The position numbers were made by a program, and so were the translations under genes. From contig NZ_JAMOLN010000021.1 of the NCBI RefSeq assembly GCF_024448165.1, forward strand, positions 1 through 64,000: a DNA stretch of 64,000 nt. Reading direction: 5' to 3'. The notes below the pieces were generated by a model. The model did not search any database and had not been told where the DNA came from. It saw nothing but the letters and a program-made list of their open reading frames with translations. Shown piece after piece: positions 33,897-40,923 of this stretch (position 1 is its first letter; every line of letters starts with the position of its first letter). This DNA is from Streptomyces longispororuber (GTDB lineage Bacteria > Actinomycetota > Actinomycetes > Streptomycetales > Streptomycetaceae).

Positions 33897-34850
33897 TCAC
33901 GACTCCGTGGGTGCGTTGCCGAGGGTCTGCAGGTGGGTGAGCGAGCCGTAGCGGCTCACGAGGGCGTCGAACTCCGCGGTGTCGTGGAAGTCGAGGCGCC
34001 CGCCGCCGAAGGCCTTCGCGGTCTCGACGGCGAACCGGGCCGCGGCCGCGATGTCGGTCTCGTGGCTGGCGCCGGTCTGGCAGCCGGGGACCGCGGCGGC
34101 CGAGGTGACCGCCAGGCCGACGACCGGGGCGGCGGTCGCCGTGGCCGGCTGCAGGATCGAATTGATGTGGTGTGCACCGTTACCGTACGGGGTGATGTCC
34201 TGCGTGGTCACGGGGTACGTGACCAACGGCTCACCGGTGACGACGGCCAGGAGCTCGCCGAGCTGTTCGCTCACCCGCAGCACCCACCCCTCCTTGACGG
34301 TGGGGGACAGGGCGAGGCCCTTGTGGTTGATGATGCGGTTGCCCTTGGTGGTGTCGATGGAGAGCACGGCCTCCATGTCCTCGGTCACCTCGTGCCGGTT
34401 CATCGTGGCGATGTCGACCGGGGAGTCCATGAACGGGACCGGGTCGTGCGGCGCGGTCGGCGCGTCCGGGCAGACGTGCGTGGCGACGACCACGTCCCCG
34501 TCGAGCACGTCGCCACGGCGGCGCATGTCCAGGAGCTTGGCGGCGGTCGCGAGCGCGGCGGCGGCGCCGTCCGCGTCGGAGACCAGGCCGGTCATCTCGG
34601 GCCGGGCGCCGACCCCGCCGAGGCGGCCGACGACACCGAGCGTGCGGGCGCTGCCGCCCCGGCTGCGGCCCTTGGCGCCCGGGATGCGGACGAGCACGAA
34701 GTCGGTGGACCCGCGCTCGCCGTCGACGGTGGTGACCTCGGCGCCCGAGCCCTCAGGGCCCGCGACCGAGTCGAGATAGGCGACGGCGCGCTTGCCGTCG
34801 GCATCGGGGTCGTCCAGCAGCTCGACGACATCGAGGACGTACTTCAACAT
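33897..34850 (-). CDS. DUF1177-family protein
   Basis: A 317-residue soluble protein with the DUF1177 pattern: MLKYVLDVVELLDDPDADG at the start, VVATHVCPDAPTAPHDPVPFM and GNGAHHINSILQPATATAAPVVGLAV. Cys and His clusters (HVCPDAP, GAHHIN) could bind metal. Proteins of this family are found next to amino-acid or peptide transporters and hydrolases; activity is undetermined. First gene of a three-gene minus-strand operon (DUF1177-permease-M20), divergent from the IclR gene. Confidence 0.8.
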   Translation of the reverse strand: MLKYVLDVVELLDDPDADGKRAVAYLDSVAGPEGSGAEVTTVDGERGSTDFVLVRIPGAKGRSRGGSARTLGVVGRLGGVGARPEMTGLVSDADGAAAALATAAKLLDMRRRGDVLDGDVVVATHVCPDAPTAPHDPVPFMDSPVDIATMNRHEVTEDMEAVLSIDTTKGNRIINHKGLALSPTVKEGWVLRVSEQLGELLAVVTGEPLVTYPVTTQDITPYGNGAHHINSILQPATATAAPVVGLAVTSAAAVPGCQTGASHETDIAAAARFAVETAKAFGGGRLDFHDTAEFDALVSRYGSLTHLQTLGNAPTES

Positions 34851-34979
34851 GCGGGTCCCTCTCACTGCGCTGCGCCCGGTCGCGGTTTCCACCGGTGCTG
34901 ACAGCAGATTCGGGATCGGATAGCGTTGTCGGCAACTGTTTCCCGTTATTTGCAATTCAGGTCTGGATGGTGAGATGGC

Positions 34980-35798
34980 GTGCCGGAGATCCCGCTCGAC
35001 CGGAAGACCCCGGCCGGCGCGCTGCAGACCGTCGACCGGGCCCTGCTCGTGCTGCTGGCCTTCGAGCGGACGCGTCCCGACTGGGGCGTGACGGAGGTCG
35101 CCGCCGAGTTCGGCTGGGACACCTCGGTCGCCCAGCGGCTGCTCTCGACGCTGGCCGGCCGCGGCTTCCTGGTCTCCGACCCGGCGACGCGGCGCTATCG
35201 GATCGGCCCGGCGGTCCTGCGGCTCGGCAGGCTCTGGGAGCGCTCCGGCTCGCTGGAACTGCTCGCCGGACCGGTCCTGGAGGAGCTGCGCGCCGCGACC
35301 GGCGACACGGTCCTGTTCTGCCTGCCCGACAACTTCCACATGCGGTGCGTGGCCGCCGTCGAGGGCGAGGAAGGACCGCTGCGCTACTACCCGCTGGTCG
35401 GCGAGCTGTACCCGGCGCACGCGGGCGCCACCAGCAAGTCGTACTACGCGTTCCTCCCCGACGAGCAGCGCCACCGCCTCTTCCGCGGCCGCCCCATGGC
35501 CCGCTTCACGGAGCGCACGGTGACCGAACCGGACGAGCTGGAGCGGGAGTTCCTCGCCATCCGGGCCCAGGGGTACGCGTGGACGGTCGGCGAGTACGAC
35601 GCCGGGATCGGCACCGTCGCCGTGCCCGTCTTCCTCGGCCGCGAGCCGTACGGGAGCCTCAGCCTCGGCGCCGCCAAGGAGCGCTTCCCCGACGGGCCCG
35701 ACAGTCGCCTCGACGCGCTGCGCCGGGCCGCCCGGCTCCTGGAGCGCCGTCTCACCCATCCGCCGCAGCGCACCCGCCGCGCCCGCGCCGCCGACTGA
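34980..35798 (+). CDS. IclR-family transcriptional regulator
   Basis: A 272-residue regulator. The N-terminal winged helix (about 15-75, GALQTVDRALLVLLAFE.. WGVTEVAAEFGWDTSVAQRLLSTLAGRGFLV) is followed by the IclR effector domain (about 95-255). GTG start at 34980. It is divergent from the DUF1177-permease-M20 operon and upstream of pepE in the same direction by 37 bases, so it likely controls both. The 129-base divergent region holds AT-richer sequence with TTGTCGGCAA and TTTGCAA short symmetric elements, but no clear operator could be fixed. Confidence 0.9.
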   Translation: MPEIPLDRKTPAGALQTVDRALLVLLAFERTRPDWGVTEVAAEFGWDTSVAQRLLSTLAGRGFLVSDPATRRYRIGPAVLRLGRLWERSGSLELLAGPVLEELRAATGDTVLFCLPDNFHMRCVAAVEGEEGPLRYYPLVGELYPAHAGATSKSYYAFLPDEQRHRLFRGRPMARFTERTVTEPDELEREFLAIRAQGYAWTVGEYDAGIGTVAVPVFLGREPYGSLSLGAAKERFPDGPDSRLDALRRAARLLERRLTHPPQRTRRARAAD

Positions 35799-35835
35799 CC
35801 CACCCGCACCGCCCGTTGATAGGAGCGACCCCGTC

Positions 35836-36561
35836 GTGAATCTGCTGCTGCTCTCCAACTCCACCCAGTACGGCCGGGGTTACCTGGAGCACGCCCTCGA
35901 CACCGTCACCGGCTTCCTGCCGCCGAAGGCCCGCCTCGCGTTCGTGCCGTACGCGCTCGCCGACCACGACGCCTACACGGCGAAGGTGCGCGGCGCGCTG
36001 GAGGGCGCCGGGATCGAGGTGCACGGCGTCCACGAGGGCGGCGACCCGCTGGGGCAACTGGCCGCCGCGGACGCCGTGTTCATCGGGGGCGGCAACTCCT
36101 TCCGGCTGCTGAGCGCGCTCTACCGGACGGGTCTGCGGGACGCCCTGATCAAGGCGGTGGGGGCCGGGCTGCCGTACATGGGCGCCAGTGCGGGCACCAA
36201 CATGGCCGCGCCGACGCTGCGCACGACCAACGACATGCCGATCGTGCAGCCCCCGTCCTTCGCGACGCTGGGCCTGGTCCCCTTCCAGATCAACCCGCAC
36301 TACCTCGACCCCGACCCGTCCTCCACGCACAAGGGCGAGACCCGCGAGGAGCGGCTCACCGAGTTCCTGGAGGAGAACGACGTGCCGGTGCTCGGGCTGC
36401 GGGAGGGCTCGTGGCTGCGGGTCGACGGGGAGCGCGCCACGGTCGAGGGCGGGCGCCCGGCCCGGCTGTTCCGCCGCGGGGCGGCGCCGCGGGAACTGCC
36501 GGTCGGCGCCGACGTGTCCGAACTCCTCGGCTCAGAGCCGCAGTTCGACACCGGGCACTGA
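35836..36561 (+). CDS. pepE: Peptidase E (alpha-aspartyl dipeptidase)
   Basis: A 241-residue serine exopeptidase of family S51, which hydrolyses dipeptides with N-terminal Asp. Ser118 in YMGASAGTNM, Asp133 and His155 in QINPHYLDPDP keep the spacing of the E. coli Ser120/Asp135/His157 triad. GTG start at 35836, preceded by AGGAG. It follows the IclR gene and ends by overlapping a convergent membrane-protein gene by 30 bases. The context supports peptide scavenging with the M20 peptidase and permease. Confidence 0.92.
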   Translation: MNLLLLSNSTQYGRGYLEHALDTVTGFLPPKARLAFVPYALADHDAYTAKVRGALEGAGIEVHGVHEGGDPLGQLAAADAVFIGGGNSFRLLSALYRTGLRDALIKAVGAGLPYMGASAGTNMAAPTLRTTNDMPIVQPPSFATLGLVPFQINPHYLDPDPSSTHKGETREERLTEFLEENDVPVLGLREGSWLRVDGERATVEGGRPARLFRRGAAPRELPVGADVSELLGSEPQFDTGH

Positions 36562-37305
36562 CGGCCGGCGGTACCAGTGCACCGCCGCCCCCAGCGCGGC
36601 GGGCACCGCGACGACGGGCACGATCCACCACGGGATGCCCAGCCACACGGCGGGCAGGCCCACCCCGAAGGTGACGGCGAGGATCGTGAAGAACAGCCGC
36701 GCGCCGTACGAGTCCCAGGTGAAGGGGGCGAGCTCGCGCGGCCGGGCCAGGCGCACCGCGCCGAACACGAGGGTCTGCACGGCGAGCAGCGCCGCGCCCG
36801 TGCCCAGCGCGGCGTTCATCTGGAGCTCGTCGCGGGGCGCCTCGGAGGTGTTCTGCCGGATGCCGTCCTTGTCGAGGGCCATGATCTCGCCGCGCCATGC
36901 GGTCGCGGTGACCCGGTCGTCCTTCCGCAGCCGCTCCAGGAGCGGACCGGGGTCACCGAAGTCGACCTCGCCCCGCCACGCCTCGCCGTCCTTCAGGGTC
37001 GCCTCGTACCGGCTGGTCTTGCCCGAGCTCTTGTCGACCACGTCCACGACGGTGAGGTGCCAGACGCTCAGACAGTCCAGCCGCGGCGCGTGCGCCTGGC
37101 ACGACGGGGCCGCCCCGTAGGCCTGGTAGCGCTCCCGGTCGTGGGGCAGCCACACCGCGAAGGCGAGGGTGCTGAGCACCGCCGCCACGAGGGACGCCAG
37201 GATCAGCGCGACGCCGGTGCTCCGCACCCGCCCCGCCGACCGCCGGTCCGCGCCGTTCTTCCTCGGCCGCGTGCTCTGCGCCGTGGCTCTCGTCCGTGTC
37301 GTCAT
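36532..37305 (-). CDS. Membrane protein of unknown function
   Basis: A 257-residue protein. Start ATG 37305 after GAGGGGG. One helix after a basic tail (about 30-52), an extracytoplasmic domain of about 100 residues with two Cys (CQAHAPRLDCLSVWH, possibly a disulfide), then two or three helices (about 165-235). It resembles uncharacterised Streptomyces membrane proteins with a predicted outside domain. The 3' end overlaps pepE on the opposite strand. Confidence 0.7.
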   Translation of the reverse strand: MTTRTRATAQSTRPRKNGADRRSAGRVRSTGVALILASLVAAVLSTLAFAVWLPHDRERYQAYGAAPSCQAHAPRLDCLSVWHLTVVDVVDKSSGKTSRYEATLKDGEAWRGEVDFGDPGPLLERLRKDDRVTATAWRGEIMALDKDGIRQNTSEAPRDELQMNAALGTGAALLAVQTLVFGAVRLARPRELAPFTWDSYGARLFFTILAVTFGVGLPAVWLGIPWWIVPVVAVPAALGAAVHWYRRPSVPGVELRL

Positions 37306-37410
37306 CGTCCGCCCCCTCGGCCTCATTGTCCGCGCGGGGCAACGGCAGGACACGAGGCCCCGCGGCAGTCTGCGCGGGGCGCCGGCTGCCGCGGCCCGGC
37401 AAGGACGGGC

Positions 37411-37908
37411 TTACGGGAGCTGCGGCAGCGCCAGCCAGTCCTGCCAGCTGATGTCGCGGCCGATGAGCCGGGGCTGCCGGAAGGGCCAGTCGGCGGCGAT
37501 CCAGCGCGGGACCAGCGCGTCGACCGCGTGCTCCGCCTCGCTGCCCACGAGGTCGTCCACCACCCACCAGGAGATCTCGCCGTCGGCGCCGGCGCGCTCG
37601 GGCGGGTCGATGTACACGCAGCCGAGGAGGGCGGTCTCGTCCTCGTCCAGGAGCGCGTAGTTGAACGACTGGTGCGCGGCGATCTCCTTCTCGTGCCGCA
37701 GCAGGTCGACCCGGTCCGCCTCGTAGCTCATCGTCTCGGCCGGCCAGCCCCAGGCGGGGCCGAAGATCTCCCACAGGCGCTCGCGGGAGCCCATCACGGC
37801 GGGGTAGTCGATCGGGGCGTCCGCCTCCCGGATCGGGCGGAGGTGCAGCGCCGTGCCGGGCACGGGGACGTGGACGGGGTGGACGAAGTCGTCGGGCAGC
37901 CAGCTCAT
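37411..37908 (-). CDS. GNAT-type acetyltransferase-like protein
   Basis: A 165-residue protein. LHLRPIREADAPIDYPAVMGSRERLWEIFG and LLGCVYIDPPERAGADGEISWWVVDDLVG fit the N-terminal and central strands of a GNAT fold, but the usual Q/RxxGxA acetyl-CoA loop is not obvious, so activity is uncertain. It starts 12 bases before the end of the upstream MpaB-like gene's stop region, on the same strand, and may be in its transcript. Confidence 0.7.
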   Translation of the reverse strand: MSWLPDDFVHPVHVPVPGTALHLRPIREADAPIDYPAVMGSRERLWEIFGPAWGWPAETMSYEADRVDLLRHEKEIAAHQSFNYALLDEDETALLGCVYIDPPERAGADGEISWWVVDDLVGSEAEHAVDALVPRWIAADWPFRQPRLIGRDISWQDWLALPQLP

Positions 37909-37919
37909 GACGGGCGAGG

Positions 37920-38816
37920 CTACTGTCCGGCCCCGGGCTTGTCCTGCGAGTTTCCGCGCGGGCAGCCCGCGCCGTTCGGGAACGTGCCGAGGTCGGCCAC
38001 CCGGTAACCGTTCGGATAGCCCCGCACGTTGCGGCTCTCGCGGGCGTGGTGCGGTGTGCGGCGGGGCGGCAGCAGACGGACGAACCGGCCGCGCAGCCGC
38101 ATCCCGCCGCGGACCGCTCCCTGGACGGCGCCGGGCGGGTCCTGGTAGCCGAACGCGGCGCGCAGCGGCGGATCCATCAGGCACAGGGACGCCGTGCGCA
38201 TCGCCGCGCCGAACGGGCCGGGGTAGAAGGACGCCATCAGGTCGAGGGTCGCCTCCGACACCGCGAACGCGCCCTTGTCGTAGGCGAAGTGGCGGCGCTC
38301 GTAGTCGTCCATGAGCGTCTCGAACCCGGCGTAGGTCTCCGGGATGCCGGAGATGTTCATGCGCCGTCCCAGCGCCCGGTAGTAGTTGGTGCTCGCCCGC
38401 ACCTCGTGCGGGGACAGCTTCCGCCAGCCGTAGTCGTCGATCCAGCGCTTGGGGACGACGACGAACGTGGCCAGGACGTAGCGGAGGTCGTCGTCGGGGA
38501 TGTCGTAGGCGCGGTGCATCTGGTTCATCCGGCGGATCGCGGTGCGCCCCTGCTCGGACTCCATGCCGTGCTCGCCGATGGCGTCGAGGATGAGCACCGT
38601 GTCGTCGTACCGCTTCTGCGGCCGTGCGGTGAACTCGCCCGTCTCGGCGAGGAGCCGGCCGATGCTCGGCACGGCGTACGTGCGGTACAGGGCGAAGCCG
38701 AGCGCCTGCATGAAGTCCCAGGGGAACTCGTGGGTCGTGCTGATCCCGTAGATCTCGTGGTAGTCCTGATCGGGGTCGAGCCGGTGGATCCGCCGTAACC
38801 AGTCGTAACGCCGCAC
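37920..38816 (-). CDS. MpaB/DUF2236-family oxygenase-like protein
   Basis: A 298-residue protein. GTG start at 38816 preceded by GGAGGGGGACG. The pattern (RTYAVPSIGRLLAETGEF.. RPQKRYDDTVLILDAIGEHGMESEQGRTAIRRMNQMHRAY and DDLRYVLATFVVVPKRWIDDYGWR) matches oxygenase MpaB-type/latex-clearing-protein relatives that use haem b. Key elements are a conserved Arg/His-rich helix (RRMNQMHRAY) and a later HEFPWDF near the start. Activity unknown; a lipid or isoprenoid substrate would fit the family. Preceded by a terminator of the MFS gene. Confidence 0.78.
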   Translation of the reverse strand: MRRYDWLRRIHRLDPDQDYHEIYGISTTHEFPWDFMQALGFALYRTYAVPSIGRLLAETGEFTARPQKRYDDTVLILDAIGEHGMESEQGRTAIRRMNQMHRAYDIPDDDLRYVLATFVVVPKRWIDDYGWRKLSPHEVRASTNYYRALGRRMNISGIPETYAGFETLMDDYERRHFAYDKGAFAVSEATLDLMASFYPGPFGAAMRTASLCLMDPPLRAAFGYQDPPGAVQGAVRGGMRLRGRFVRLLPPRRTPHHARESRNVRGYPNGYRVADLGTFPNGAGCPRGNSQDKPGAGQ

Positions 38817-38880
38817 TGCGATCGTCCCCCTCCGCTTGGCCGTCGGCTCGGCACGGTATCGGGAGCCGCCGGACAAGGAA

Positions 38881-38912
38881 AGACGCGTCGCACACCTGTG
38901 CGCGACGCGTCT
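38881..38912 (-). terminator. Hairpin after the DHA2 transporter gene
   Basis: AGACGCGTCGC-ACACCTGTGC-GCGACGCGTCT has a perfect 11-base-pair stem. It lies between the MFS stop at 38959 and the MpaB-like gene, both on the minus strand. Confidence 0.85.
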
Positions 38913-38958
38913 CCTCGTCGGGGTCCGACCGGGCCGCCCGCAGCCCCGCCGGCCGCCT

Positions 38959-40692
38959 CTACCGGACCGATTCGGCGAGCGCCTCCAGGGCCAGGTCCAC
39001 GTCGACCGCCCGGTCCTCGCCGTGGTGCGTGGCGGCCGAGGCGCGCGGGGCGTGGCCGGACGCGGTGGCCGCGAGGACATAGGAGCCGCCCGTCGGGACC
39101 GCGAGGGCGTACCGGCCGTCCGCGTCCGTGAGGGCGGCGCCCGCCTGGCGGCCGCGACGGTCGATCAGGGTCACCTTGGCGCGGGCCACGGGAGCGCCCG
39201 CCGGGTCGAGGACCCGGCCGCGGAAGGCGGCGAGCACCTCCTCGGCGCGGGCCAGATTGGCGTCCTCCTCGCTGCTGGCCCGCAGCTGTCCGGCCGGGGC
39301 CGTGCTGCGCTTCGGCAGGAAGACGGCGAGCAGGACGCCCACCGCGACCGCGGCCGTGGCGATCAGGAACGAGATGTGGAAGCCGTGCATCGTGGGGACG
39401 GCCACGCCGTGCGCCTGGTGCGCGGTGTTGGCCAGGACCATGCCGATGACCGCCGACGACACCGAGGTGCCGATCGAGCGCATCAGGGTGTTGAGGCCGT
39501 TGGCCGCGCCCGTCTCGGACGGGTCGACCGCGCCGATGATCAGCGCGGGGAGCGAGGAGTACGCGAGGCCGATGCCCGCGCCCACGACCACCGAGATCAC
39601 GATCGTCTGCCAGGCGGCGCTCATCAGGCCGAGGCCCGCGCCGTAGCCGATCGCGATGATCAGCATGCCGAGGATCAGCGTGACCTTCGGGCCGAACGTC
39701 GCCGACAGGCGGGCGTAGACCGGCGCGGTGAACATCATCGTCAGGCCCAGCGGCGCCACGCACAGACCCGCGACGACCATCGACTGGCCGAGGCCGTAGC
39801 CGGTGGCGGACGGCAGCTGGAGCAGCTGGGGGAGGACCAGGGAGATCGCGTAGAAGGCGACACCCACCATGATCGACGCGAGGTTGGTGAGGAGCACCTC
39901 GCGGCGGGCCGTGGTGCGCAGGTCGACCAGCGGCGCCTTCAGGCGCAGCTCCATCGCGCCCCAGCCGAGGAGCACGACGAGCGCCGCGGCGAACAGGCCG
40001 AGCGTGGTGCCCGACCCCCAGCCCCAGTCGCTGCCCTTGGTGATCGGCAGCAGGAAGAGGACCAGGCCGAGGGAGAGGCCGAGGGCGCCGGCCACGTCGA
40101 ACGTGCCCTGCGCGCGCAGCGGGCTCTCCGGCACGAAGACCAGGGTCAGGGCGATCGACAGGACGCCGAGTCCCGCCGCGCCGAAGAACAGCGCGTGCCA
40201 GTCGGCGTGCTGGGCGACGAGCGCGGCCAGCGGCAGCGCGAGACCGCCGCCGACGCCGATGGAGGAGGACATCAGGGCCATCGCCGAGCCGAGCTTCTCG
40301 CGCGGCAGCATGTCGCGCATCAGGCCGATGCCGAGCGGGATCGCGCCCATGGCGAAGCCCTGCAGCGCACGGCCGACGATCATCACGAGCAGGTTGTCCG
40401 TGAAACCGCAGACCAGCGAGCCGACGACCATGATCGCGAGGCTGGTGAGCAGCATCCGGCGCTTGCCGGCGAGGTCGCCGAGGCGGCCCATGATCGGGGT
40501 GGAGACGGCGCCGGCGAGGAGGGTGGCGGTCATCACCCAGGTGGCGTTGGACGGCGCGGTGTTCAGCAGCTCGGGCAGGTCCTTGATGACCGGGACGAGC
40601 AGGGTCTGCATCACCGCGACGACGATGCCGGCGAAGGCGAGAATGGGGACGACGCCGCCGGTTCGGCGGTCTGGGGTCGTCGGCTGGGGCAT
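38959..40692 (-). CDS. DHA2-type MFS transporter fused to a carboxypeptidase-regulatory-like domain
   Basis: A 577-residue protein. The first about 470 residues are a 14-helix DHA2 drug/proton antiporter (GRLGDLAGKRRMLL loop; GRALQGFAMGAIPLGIG motif C-like helix). The last about 90 residues form a soluble beta-sandwich: FRGRVLDPAGAPVARAKVTLIDRRG and TDADGRYALAVPTGGSYVLAATASGH are typical of carboxypeptidase-regulatory-like (CarboxypepD_reg) domains. This fusion is unusual for an exporter. Its start is divergent from fadE34, and a 7-of-8 KstR-like box lies 70 bases upstream. A sterol or detergent-like lipid substrate is possible but not shown. Confidence 0.85.
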   Translation of the reverse strand: MPQPTTPDRRTGGVVPILAFAGIVVAVMQTLLVPVIKDLPELLNTAPSNATWVMTATLLAGAVSTPIMGRLGDLAGKRRMLLTSLAIMVVGSLVCGFTDNLLVMIVGRALQGFAMGAIPLGIGLMRDMLPREKLGSAMALMSSSIGVGGGLALPLAALVAQHADWHALFFGAAGLGVLSIALTLVFVPESPLRAQGTFDVAGALGLSLGLVLFLLPITKGSDWGWGSGTTLGLFAAALVVLLGWGAMELRLKAPLVDLRTTARREVLLTNLASIMVGVAFYAISLVLPQLLQLPSATGYGLGQSMVVAGLCVAPLGLTMMFTAPVYARLSATFGPKVTLILGMLIIAIGYGAGLGLMSAAWQTIVISVVVGAGIGLAYSSLPALIIGAVDPSETGAANGLNTLMRSIGTSVSSAVIGMVLANTAHQAHGVAVPTMHGFHISFLIATAAVAVGVLLAVFLPKRSTAPAGQLRASSEEDANLARAEEVLAAFRGRVLDPAGAPVARAKVTLIDRRGRQAGAALTDADGRYALAVPTGGSYVLAATASGHAPRASAATHHGEDRAVDVDLALEALAESVR

Positions 40693-40761
40693 CAGGGAAG
40701 GCCTCCGGAAGGCAGGTTCGGGGGTCTGTGCACGGCGGCGTGCGGGCAGGTTTCGTGTAGG

Positions 40762-40775
40762 TCGAACCTGTTTCC
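40762..40775. promoter_or_regulatory. Weak KstR-like box upstream of the MFS transporter
   Basis: TCGAACCTGTTTCC matches 7 of 8 conserved KstR positions; the last base is C instead of A. It lies on the transporter side of the divergent region, 70 bases before its ATG. Confidence 0.45.
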
Positions 40776-40864
40776 TCGGGCGACTATTCCGACGATCGTC
40801 GTACGAGCGGCAACCTTGACCTTTTCATTACACGGGCCGGATCCCGAACACCCTTGGATGGTTT

Positions 40865-40879
40865 CTGACTTGGCGTCAG
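40865..40879. promoter_or_regulatory. CTGAC palindrome upstream of fadE34-like gene
   Basis: CTGACTTGGCGTCAG has perfect five-base arms. It lies 20 bases upstream of the KstR box and 45 bases before the ATG. Confidence 0.7.
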
Positions 40880-40898
40880 ATTCGGTCTTCCGCTCTAC

Positions 40899-40912
40899 TG
40901 GAACGTGTTCTA
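40899..40912. promoter_or_regulatory. KstR operator upstream of fadE34-like gene
   Basis: TGGAACGTGTTCTA matches all 8 conserved positions of TNNAACNNGTTNNA. It ends only 11 bases before the ATG, so bound repressor would cover the ribosome-binding region or the transcription start of a near-leaderless mRNA. Confidence 0.88.
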
Positions 40913-40923
40913 CCGTGCGCCGC

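Noticed and set aside
38836..40900. Long plus-strand extension upstream of fadE34 giving a 1422-residue product
   Set aside because: The extra region is antisense to the MFS gene, low-complexity, and would skip the operators; the ATG at 40924 starts the acyl-CoA dehydrogenase homology.
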